From an uncultured Vampirovibrio sp. (GTDB lineage Bacteria; Cyanobacteriota; Vampirovibrionia; Gastranaerophilales; Gastranaerophilaceae), in the NCBI GenBank assembly GCA_910583725.1, contig CAJTXZ010000033.1, forward strand, positions 1 through 18,285: a stretch of DNA of 18,285 nt, in the 5' to 3' direction. The notes beneath the pieces were generated by a model, which was not told where the DNA came from, did not search any database, and saw nothing but the letters and a program-made list of their open reading frames with translations. Of this stretch, positions 5,832-13,349 are shown piece after piece. How positions within the stretch are numbered: position 1 is the first letter of the stretch; every line of letters starts with the position of its first letter. The position numbers and the translations under genes are program-made.

Positions 5832-7454
5832 ATGAAAGAGATGACCGAAAAAGATTATAGTCATTTAGAGAGCGTGGTCTACATGCTCGATAAAATGTTT
5901 GAAATAAATGCAATAGCCAGTCAGGCAATTGGTGTTGAAGATTTAATCATCAAAATGTCTGATTTAATATCTTCTGCAATAAAAAACCATCAAATCTCGT
6001 TTTATTTATTTGAAAACAACGTTTTTAAAAGCGTTTTAACAAATCAAAATTCAAGGCTTGATGAGTATTTTGAATACGAAAATGAAGCCTTTTGGTCAAT
6101 TATGAGCAAGGGCGATATCATAAAAACCACAAATGAAAATCATCAGCAGATATTTTCATCCTTCTGGCAGAATAACGGACTTGTAGACCTTGAAACACAA
6201 TATATAAGGGTATTTTTTGACAAAGAGAAAAATATGCCTGTGTGCCTGTGCTTTATTGGCAAAAATGATGATGGCACGGCAGAAATCAGCCCTGAAAACT
6301 TAAAATTCTTAACAAAAGTTTTTGAATATATGGAGCCTGTCATTGTAAAGCTTCTGTATAGAAGAGCGCAGGATAATAAAATCATTGAACTGCAAAAATC
6401 TTTATACAACATTTCAATCCTTTACAATATTTCACAAGCAGTTAACTTCATTGATGACCTCAAAAGGCTTCTGCAGATAATTTTAAGCAAGGCACTTACA
6501 ACGCTTGAAGCAGAAAAAGGCTCTCTTATGCTTTATGACTACACTTCAAACTCCTTGCAAGTAAAGGTTGTATACGGCCTTAATGATAAAAGGGTTGAAG
6601 AAAATATAAACAACGGCCTTATTCAATGCTCGCAAATTAAAGCAGGAGAAGGTGTTGCCGGTACAGTATTCCTTGAAAAGAAGGCTATAATTACAAATTT
6701 AGGCTCTAATGACCCGAGGTTTGTAAAAAAAGATGCGCTCACAAATACGCAGTCGCTTCTTTGTGTGCCCCTGATAGCAAAAGGCGAAGCTATTGGCGTA
6801 ATCAATATTTCAAACAAAAAGAATAATAAACTGTTTAATCAAAAAGATTTAGAGTTTATGACATCCCTCTCAAACCAGGCCGCAATTGCAATAGACAACG
6901 CAAAACTTTACGAGCTTGCAACAAAAGACGGGCTTACAAAATTATATATAAGCAGACATTTTTATACCCTTCTTGAAAATGAAATAAGAAGATGTTCAAG
7001 GTATAAGCACAAAATGTCTCTTTTAATGATGGATATTGATAATTTTAAGAGAATAAATGACACATACGGCCACTTAATTGGCGACCAGATTTTAAGAGAA
7101 TTATCAAACGAAATATCCCAAACCGTCAGAAAAATCGACATTCCGGCAAGATACGGCGGGGAGGAATTTATTGTAATCCTTCCTGAAACCACAAAAGAAG
7201 ATGCTGTAATTATCGCGGAAAGATTAAGGCTAAACGTTTCAAGAATAAGGGTAAAGGCCAAAGAAGGCGTGTTTATATCCCCCACAATAAGCTCCGGCAT
7301 ATGCCAATACCCGATGGATGGCGAGGATGCTAAAACCCTTATAAACAGTGCCGATACAGCCTTATATTTTTCAAAAAACAACGGCAAAAATATTGTATCA
7401 ATCTATCACAAAGAAGGTTCTGTCCTTGTTCAAAGAGAAGAAGATAAGGGATAA
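5832..7454 (+). CDS. GAF-GAF-GGDEF diguanylate cyclase
   Basis: 540 residues, no signal peptide or membrane segment, so cytoplasmic. Residues 25-175 form a diverged GAF-like sensory domain, a helix links to a clear GAF domain at about 208-356 (GEGVAG, then LLCVPL and GVINISNK), and the GGDEF domain runs about 361-525. The active-site loop is GGEEF (442-446), a functional variant. MDIDNFKRINDTYGH (400-414) supplies metal and substrate residues. RKID (433-436) sits exactly five residues before GGEEF, which is the RxxD inhibitory site for c-di-GMP feedback. It therefore should make c-di-GMP from two GTP, with product inhibition and a small-molecule or redox input through the GAF domains. No EAL partner is in the window. 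ATG 5841 is an alternative start. Confidence 0.92.
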   Translation: MKEMTEKDYSHLESVVYMLDKMFEINAIASQAIGVEDLIIKMSDLISSAIKNHQISFYLFENNVFKSVLTNQNSRLDEYFEYENEAFWSIMSKGDIIKTTNENHQQIFSSFWQNNGLVDLETQYIRVFFDKEKNMPVCLCFIGKNDDGTAEISPENLKFLTKVFEYMEPVIVKLLYRRAQDNKIIELQKSLYNISILYNISQAVNFIDDLKRLLQIILSKALTTLEAEKGSLMLYDYTSNSLQVKVVYGLNDKRVEENINNGLIQCSQIKAGEGVAGTVFLEKKAIITNLGSNDPRFVKKDALTNTQSLLCVPLIAKGEAIGVINISNKKNNKLFNQKDLEFMTSLSNQAAIAIDNAKLYELATKDGLTKLYISRHFYTLLENEIRRCSRYKHKMSLLMMDIDNFKRINDTYGHLIGDQILRELSNEISQTVRKIDIPARYGGEEFIVILPETTKEDAVIIAERLRLNVSRIRVKAKEGVFISPTISSGICQYPMDGEDAKTLINSADTALYFSKNNGKNIVSIYHKEGSVLVQREEDKG

Positions 7455-7501
7455 GTTTGCTTTAATTAAACGAGCTTACAAATAAAGCTTTTAACCATTA
7501 A

Positions 7502-7663
7502 AACATTTTTGGGCTGTATCCTAAATTATTAAACAAAGCACCTCCAGAGGCTGTTATTCCTTATGATAATTTGCTAACATTAAAGGCAAATGCCTGTATC
7601 AGACTACAAATGATGCACAGTATAATCCGTCCCAAGGAAGTCTGGAAATATTTGGCACCCTAA
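7502..7663 (+). pseudogene. Possible remnant reading frame without a start codon
   Basis: A frame open for 53 codons between two stops, with no ATG until codon 38. It reads NIFGLYPKLLNKAPPEAVIP and continues to LQMMHSIIRPKEVWKYLAP. Codon choice and residue mix look protein-like, as for the end of a decayed gene, but I do not recognise it. It lies in the 244-base gap between the cyclase gene and purB. A chance open frame is possible. Confidence 0.25.
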
Positions 7664-7686
7664 TAGGAATATTTTCATTTTTTTAA

Positions 7687-7692
7687 TATAAT
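7687..7692 (+). promoter_or_regulatory. -10 box immediately before purB
   Basis: TATAAT ends 6 bases before the purB ATG, the same spacing as at rnhC. No good -35 lies at 16-18 bases. A transcript from it would start at or beside the start codon. Confidence 0.4.
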
Positions 7693-7698
7693 TTTTGT

Positions 7699-8973
7699 AT
7701 GATAAAAAGGTATTCAAGAGAAGAAATCTCTAAAATTTGGGAATTAGACAGTAAATTTTCATATTATTTAAAGGTAGAACTTGCAGTAATAGAGGCTTAT
7801 TACAGGCTAGGTGAAGTTCCGAAGGCAGCATATGAGCACATCCTAAAAACCGCAAATTTTACGGTGGATAGGATTGATGAAATTGAAAAAACCGTAAACC
7901 ACGATGTAATCGCATTTTTAACCTGCGTAAATGAATATGTCGGCGAAAAATATTCAGGATACATTCACAAAGGGCTTACAAGCTCTGATGTAATTGATAC
8001 AGCCTTTGCACTTCAAATCAAAGACTCTGCCGATATCATCTTAAAAGATTTAGATATAATCTTAAATACCATTAAAACCCTCGCCATGAAACACAAAGAC
8101 ACCATATGCATAGGCCGTTCCCACGGTATCGGGGCAGAGGTTATAACCTTTGGTTTTAAATTATTAAACTGGTATGATATGTTTGAAAGGGCAAAAAAAA
8201 GGATAGAATATGCGCTTTCGGATATTCTAAGAGGGCAGATTTCAGGCCCTGTAGGCACGTATTCAAACATTGAGCCAGAGGTTGAAAAGATTACCTGTGA
8301 AATCTTAGGACTTAAGCCTGCTAAAATAAGTACGCAAATAATAGCAAGAGACGCCCACTGCGCTTTCATTTCAGCATTATCTATCTTAGGTTCTGTTATT
8401 GAAAATTCTGCTGTTGAAATAAGACATCTTCAAAGATGGGAAGTGGCCGAGGTTGAAGAAGGATTTAAAAAAGGCCAAAAAGGCTCATCTGCTATGCCAC
8501 ATAAAAAAAACCCGATTGCAAGTGAGAATTTATCAGGCCTTGCAAGGGTACTAAGGGCAAACAGCGTTGCCAGTATGGAAAATATTACCCTCTGGCATGA
8601 AAGAGACATCTCGCATTCAAGCGTTGAAAGGATAATTTTCCCGGATTCTACAATTTTAGCCGATTATATGCTTACAAGGCTGAATAATGTATTAGAAAAT
8701 CTTGTAATAAAGCCTGATAATATGCTCAAGAATATCGGCAAATACGGCGATATTATTTTCTCTCAAAGCTGCCTCTTAAAATTAGTAGAAAAAGGCATGA
8801 CAAGAGAAGCTTCTTATGAAATTGTTCAAAAAGAAGCGCTTGATGCCTTTAACAATAACGGCAATTTTAAGCAAAATATGAAAAAACATTTAGCCGATGA
8901 TGAAATGGCCGAGTGCTTTAATTATCAAAAATATTTAAAAAATATTGATAAAATTTTTGAAAGGTTTGTATAG
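7699..8973 (+). CDS. purB: Adenylosuccinate lyase
   Basis: 424-residue cytoplasmic enzyme of the fumarase/aspartase superfamily. It releases fumarate twice in purine synthesis: from SAICAR to AICAR and from adenylosuccinate to AMP. The N-terminus MIKRYSREEISKIW is typical. NHDV (67-70, H68), IHKGLTSSD (89-97, H90) and GRSHGI (139-144, H142) carry the active-site histidines. The superfamily signature GSSAMPHKKNP (262-272) contains the catalytic serine loop. Length is near that of the bacterial short form (about 430), and the C-terminal helical domain is complete. It stands alone, with no other pur genes in the window. No Shine-Dalgarno sequence is visible, and a TATAAT box sits just upstream. 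Identification is firm. Confidence 0.97.
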   Translation: MIKRYSREEISKIWELDSKFSYYLKVELAVIEAYYRLGEVPKAAYEHILKTANFTVDRIDEIEKTVNHDVIAFLTCVNEYVGEKYSGYIHKGLTSSDVIDTAFALQIKDSADIILKDLDIILNTIKTLAMKHKDTICIGRSHGIGAEVITFGFKLLNWYDMFERAKKRIEYALSDILRGQISGPVGTYSNIEPEVEKITCEILGLKPAKISTQIIARDAHCAFISALSILGSVIENSAVEIRHLQRWEVAEVEEGFKKGQKGSSAMPHKKNPIASENLSGLARVLRANSVASMENITLWHERDISHSSVERIIFPDSTILADYMLTRLNNVLENLVIKPDNMLKNIGKYGDIIFSQSCLLKLVEKGMTREASYEIVQKEALDAFNNNGNFKQNMKKHLADDEMAECFNYQKYLKNIDKIFERFV

Positions 8974-9158
8974 AGCAGCACAAACCAACAGTCATTTTTG
9001 ATTTTAGCGTCTTTAATTTATACAGAAAAATTTCCGTAAATTATTAAATTATGTAAAAATTTTAATTTGCCGTTCAAAAATTTCTATTTCAGGTTTTGTA
9101 TAATTACTTAGGTGAATTGATTGTGTTGATTTTTTAACATTGAGGATATTTTAAATAA

Positions 9159-11690
9159 ATGCGGATTTATGGTATACAAATGCCTGCCCATACATATAAC
9201 GCAGGAAATTTAAAGACTAAAATAAAGAAAAATACAAACCGGGTTGCGCAGTCTCCTATAATACTAGATACGGCAAGCAAAACATTCAATCAGGCCTCAA
9301 TGTATATGCCAAATAACATCTCATTTAAAAGAAGGCTTGAAGAGCATAGAAGCTGGGGCGCAAAGATAGACCCAAAAACTAAAGAAGTGTTTTTTAAAAT
9401 TTTCACATTCCCTGATGCAAAAGAGGTGTCTGTAAAAATTTTGGATAGAAATAATCCTGAAAAATTTCAGCTGTATCCTTTAGAAAATAAGGGTGAAGGC
9501 GTTTTTCAAACAAAGGATAAACTTTCGTCCAATAAAGCCAAAGCGGGCGATAAATATTCTTTTGTGATAAAAAAAGCAGATGATACAACAATTGAAGTAA
9601 AAGACCCCTATGCATACAGGCAGGGCAATAGAACAAAAGAAGAGTTTTTAAATTATTCAATATTGTATGATCATTCTGCTTTTCAATGGAAAAATCAAAC
9701 TGAATGGCTGAAAAATCCTAACAGAATAGTGAAAAATCCTAAAAAGGGGCAAAAAGGCATAAAAGATGCAAGTATTTATGAAATACAGATAGATACTTAT
9801 ACAAAAGAAGGCACATTTAATGCAGCTAAAAAGAAATTTAAACACGCTAAGGACACGGGTTTTAATACAGTAGAAATAATGCCCTGCGAAAATACATATA
9901 ACTACAATTGGGGATATGACGGCGTTGACAAGTTTGCCCCGCAAGAGCACAGGGGCGGGCCTGATGGATTAAAGGAATTAATAGACTATGCCCATGGTCT
10001 TAATTTAAACGTGATTCTTGATTTTGTTCCAAACCATATCGGCCCGGATGGCTTAGAGCTTGATATAACAGGACCGTACACGGCAGGGAAGAATGATTTT
10101 GGCTATAAATTTAATTTTGAAGGCAAAAATTCTAAATATGTAAGAGATTATATTGTAAATGCAGCAATCAACTGGTTTGACAATTATAATGTTGATGGCA
10201 TCAGGTTTGATATGACAAAATATATGGAATCTGATTTTACAATGAAGGAGATTGCCGCTGAGATTAGTTATCATTTTCCGGATAAAATAATAACAGCTGA
10301 AGATAGCAGGGAGCATGTTAATGCCAATGAATACGACTATTGGCTTGATAGTAACGAACTCCATGATAAGCGCGTTACAATGCCGCTGACACCGGATGAA
10401 ACCCTGGCAAGCCAAGGTGAAGAAGAACACTGCGCGTTTATTGATAAAATTGATGAAGCAATTATAGATTTTAACAATGGTTTTGATACCCATCACGGTT
10501 TAATCAGAAATTTGGGCTATGACAGCGAATGGGATTTTGCATACCATCACAGCCTTGATAATGCAATCCATACCCATGATGGTGCAAGTTATAATCAGGA
10601 AAACGAATCCCAAGAAAAATGCAGAAGCGCATTTGCTTCATTAATAAACGCAATATATCAGGGCCAAAATACCGTAAAGTATGTTACAAGCCATGATGAA
10701 ACCGGAAACATTGACGGCACAAGGCCTGTAATTAAATATCTTATACCAAAGCTTAACCTTGAAGATAATACGATTTTGGATGACAAAGACATAAAGAGAG
10801 CAGAGGAATTTGCACAGCTTAAAAATACATCGTTTGAAATAGCAAAAAATGTTGTTCTTCATCAAAAAATAAATCTCGCTGTTGAAAAACTGGCCATAAT
10901 GCTTATGGAAGGAAAGCTTGATTCATATAAATACAACACATATGACGCGTTTTATAATGATATTCTTCAAAATTTAGGAATAAACAAGGAATCAGAACTA
11001 ACCTATAAAAAGCTTTCAAGGTGTTTTGAAAAAAGCGCAATGCAGCAAAGAATGGCACAAGCACTAACATATGCAATCCCCGGTCCCAAGCTTGTTTTTA
11101 TGGGGGATGAAAACCTTGATTTAACGCCATTTAGATTTTTCAGGCAATTTATGGAGCCTGAATATGAAGAATACTTAAAGGTTGAAAAAGGCTACGAACC
11201 GGCAATGGCAGCGCTTGAAGCTTCAAAACTTGGAAATATTAACTATTCAAATAATACAAAAGCAAGAATGGATGGCTTTAGAGAGTTTACAAAAGATTTA
11301 AACACAATTATGAAAAACAACCCTGCAATGACAAAAGGGCATCTTGTCTTAACCAATGAGGGCCAAAGGGATGTTGTAATACATGATGATGCCATAGCCT
11401 TTCACACTAAGGATGAAGAATCCGGCAATGAAATTTTTGTTGTATCAAACTTTAAAGATAATGATTATCCGATGATTGCCGATAACTGGTATTATATGCC
11501 ATTTCCAGAGGGCGAATGGGTTGAAATATTAAACACCGATGATGAAAAATACACAGGAAGCGGTGAATATCTTAATAAAAACCGCGTAATTAAAGGATTT
11601 GGCATATCTGATGAAGAACATAAAAAACCCATAAGATTAAAAGGATTTTCAACCATTTACTTTAAAAGGGTTGATACAAATGTAAAATAA
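9159..11690 (+). CDS. GH13 alpha-glucan enzyme, trehalohydrolase/branching-enzyme type, with extended N-terminus
   Basis: 843 residues. Residues 1-55 are a low-complexity extension ending in NNISFKRR. An immunoglobulin-like CBM48-type domain follows (about 65-155), then the catalytic barrel (about 200-520). All four GH13 regions are present: DFVPNH (288-293), GIRFD with nucleophile D351, ITAED with acid/base E381, and SHD with H512 and D513. EGTFNAA, NWGYDGV and GGPDGL resemble maltooligosyl-trehalose trehalohydrolase (GH13_10), while the fold also fits glycogen branching enzyme (GH13_9). About 100 residues between region IV and MQQRMAQ (628-634) appear extra, making it longer than both families. 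No glg or tre partner is nearby. GAGG at 9142-9145 is a loosely spaced ribosome binding site. An active GH13 enzyme is sure; the exact reaction is not. Confidence 0.85.
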   Translation: MRIYGIQMPAHTYNAGNLKTKIKKNTNRVAQSPIILDTASKTFNQASMYMPNNISFKRRLEEHRSWGAKIDPKTKEVFFKIFTFPDAKEVSVKILDRNNPEKFQLYPLENKGEGVFQTKDKLSSNKAKAGDKYSFVIKKADDTTIEVKDPYAYRQGNRTKEEFLNYSILYDHSAFQWKNQTEWLKNPNRIVKNPKKGQKGIKDASIYEIQIDTYTKEGTFNAAKKKFKHAKDTGFNTVEIMPCENTYNYNWGYDGVDKFAPQEHRGGPDGLKELIDYAHGLNLNVILDFVPNHIGPDGLELDITGPYTAGKNDFGYKFNFEGKNSKYVRDYIVNAAINWFDNYNVDGIRFDMTKYMESDFTMKEIAAEISYHFPDKIITAEDSREHVNANEYDYWLDSNELHDKRVTMPLTPDETLASQGEEEHCAFIDKIDEAIIDFNNGFDTHHGLIRNLGYDSEWDFAYHHSLDNAIHTHDGASYNQENESQEKCRSAFASLINAIYQGQNTVKYVTSHDETGNIDGTRPVIKYLIPKLNLEDNTILDDKDIKRAEEFAQLKNTSFEIAKNVVLHQKINLAVEKLAIMLMEGKLDSYKYNTYDAFYNDILQNLGINKESELTYKKLSRCFEKSAMQQRMAQALTYAIPGPKLVFMGDENLDLTPFRFFRQFMEPEYEEYLKVEKGYEPAMAALEASKLGNINYSNNTKARMDGFREFTKDLNTIMKNNPAMTKGHLVLTNEGQRDVVIHDDAIAFHTKDEESGNEIFVVSNFKDNDYPMIADNWYYMPFPEGEWVEILNTDDEKYTGSGEYLNKNRVIKGFGISDEEHKKPIRLKGFSTIYFKRVDTNVK

Positions 11691-11823
11691 TACCAGCCAA
11701 CATATAAAGATAAAAAACAAAAAAGCTGCCAAGCATATTTATATTTGCGCGCCGGCGACACTGTCTTGTAATATTTCTTTTGGCATATGGCAAAAAATTT
11801 TTATTTAAATTAACATTGTTAGT
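11691..11823. other. Intergenic gap with a GC-rich palindromic patch
   Basis: 133 bases between the GH13 and MATE genes. Mostly A/T, but GCGCGCCGGCG at 11747-11757 stands out and contains the palindrome CGCCGGCG. No clear terminator for the GH13 gene or promoter for the MATE gene is visible. Confidence 0.3.
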
Positions 11824-13176
11824 ATGTTTAAGAAGGAACAAAATTTAACCGAAGGAAGTATACCAAAAACTTTGGTATTATTTGCCCTGCCGTTTGTTGT
11901 TGCAAACCTACTTCAAGCCTTATACGGCGCGTGCGATTTAATAATCATAGGACATTTTACAAAAGAAAGCGCTGCTATTTCATCCGTTGCAATAGGTGCT
12001 CAGGTTATGCACCTTGTAATGTCTTTTATAATAGGATTTAGCTCTGGCACCACAGTATTAATAGGCCATGCTTTCGGTGCTGAAAAATTTGATGAAATAC
12101 AAAAAATTGCAAATACTGTGCTCATATTTTTCAGCATTCTTGCCATCACTGTGCTTTTAGCAATGTTTTGTTTCTCGCCAAATCTTATACATATTATGCA
12201 AACCCCATCGGAAGCCTATATTGAGGCTGTTAATTATGTTAAAATTTGCTCATTTGGAATAATATTTATTTTTATGTTTAATGCCGTCTCATCAATATTA
12301 AGAGGGGTGGGAAATTCAATGGTGCCTATGATGTTTGTTGCAATAGGCGGAGGGGTCAATATAATCCTTGATTTAATTTTTATAGGACTGCTAAATTTCG
12401 GCGTAAAAGGTGCAGCCATTGCAACTGTTATTTCACAAGGCATTTGCACGCTTGGTTTAGTTTTATATGTAAAAATGAACAAATTTTCATTCGAACTTAA
12501 GTTTAGAAAGGCAAGGTTTTATTTTGAAAAGATTAAGAATATTATAAAACTCGGGCTGCCATTGTCTTTTCAGGATTCAATGGTGCAGATGTCTTTTATA
12601 ATATTATTATCTCTTGCAAATAAAATGGGAGTGGATTCTTCTGCAGGGTATGGAAGTGCAAACAGACTGAACGGGTTTACCATGCTTCCTGCCTTCTCCT
12701 TTGCAATGGCATTGACACCGATTGTCGCACAAAATATGGGAGCAAAAAAGCGTCTTAGAGCAAAATATACACTATACACTGCAATTAGCTATACATTTGT
12801 TTTCGGGCTTATTTGTCTTATCTGGCAGCAGACAAACCCCGAAAGTGCCGTTAGAATCTTTACATCAGATGCTGATGTAATTAGAGAGGGAGCATCGTAC
12901 TTAAAATCTTTCAGCTTTGACTTAATCATTGTGCCTTTTGTGTTCTGTACAAACGCTTTCTTTACAGGCTGCGGGCACACGTGGTTTTCAATGGCAAACA
13001 ATCTTCTTGCAGCACTTTTAATAAGAGTGCCTCTGGCATTTATCATCACTACAGTATTTGGAAAAACCCTGTTTAATTTAGGAATAGCAGCACCCGTTGC
13101 CTCAATTTGCTCTGTTATTGTGGCACTTATATACCTAAAATCCGGCTATTGGAGAAAAGGACAAAATTTTACATAG
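11824..13176 (+). CDS. MATE-family efflux transporter
   Basis: 450-residue inner-membrane protein with about 12 hydrophobic segments in two similar halves, the length and layout of MATE exporters (NorM/DinF-like). The N-terminus TEGSIPKTLVLFALPFVVANLLQ followed by LYGACDLIIIGHF is the standard opening: a short amphipathic stretch, then TM1 with a family-typical region. RGVGNSMVPM (161-170) and the second-half repeat starting at about residue 240 (KLGLPLSFQDSMVQM) match the internal duplication. Such proteins export cationic drugs, dyes or metabolites in exchange for Na+ or H+; the substrate here cannot be read from sequence. No Shine-Dalgarno sequence is obvious. It is probably transcribed alone, with a hairpin about 80 bases after the stop. 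Confidence 0.92.
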   Translation: MFKKEQNLTEGSIPKTLVLFALPFVVANLLQALYGACDLIIIGHFTKESAAISSVAIGAQVMHLVMSFIIGFSSGTTVLIGHAFGAEKFDEIQKIANTVLIFFSILAITVLLAMFCFSPNLIHIMQTPSEAYIEAVNYVKICSFGIIFIFMFNAVSSILRGVGNSMVPMMFVAIGGGVNIILDLIFIGLLNFGVKGAAIATVISQGICTLGLVLYVKMNKFSFELKFRKARFYFEKIKNIIKLGLPLSFQDSMVQMSFIILLSLANKMGVDSSAGYGSANRLNGFTMLPAFSFAMALTPIVAQNMGAKKRLRAKYTLYTAISYTFVFGLICLIWQQTNPESAVRIFTSDADVIREGASYLKSFSFDLIIVPFVFCTNAFFTGCGHTWFSMANNLLAALLIRVPLAFIITTVFGKTLFNLGIAAPVASICSVIVALIYLKSGYWRKGQNFT

Positions 13177-13257
13177 CTAAATTAAGACAATCTTTTACAC
13201 GTTTAATTGAAATATAATTTTGCCCAACAGAGATTCCTGCATCCAAACTAGCTTCAT

Positions 13258-13336
13258 AAAACCTAATATTTTTAGCAAAAAACATGCTTTTTAGGTTTTT
13301 ATTACTATGAGTACTTTGTTTTTTAAAACCTAAAAA
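13258..13336 (+). promoter_or_regulatory. Competing hairpins in the leader of the ABC1-kinase gene
   Basis: Three related segments lie in a row. AAAACCTAA (13258-13266) can pair with TTAGGTTTT in 13291-13299, a terminator-like stem followed by T. The overlapping TTTTTAGGTTTT (13288-13299) can instead pair over all 12 bases with AAAACCTAAAAA (13325-13336). The second stem ends 2 bases before the Shine-Dalgarno AGGAT (13339-13343). The arrangement looks like a two-state attenuator, but the stems are A:T-rich and it may simply be the MATE terminator plus a chance repeat. Confidence 0.35.
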
Positions 13337-13349
13337 TCAGGATGGCCGA

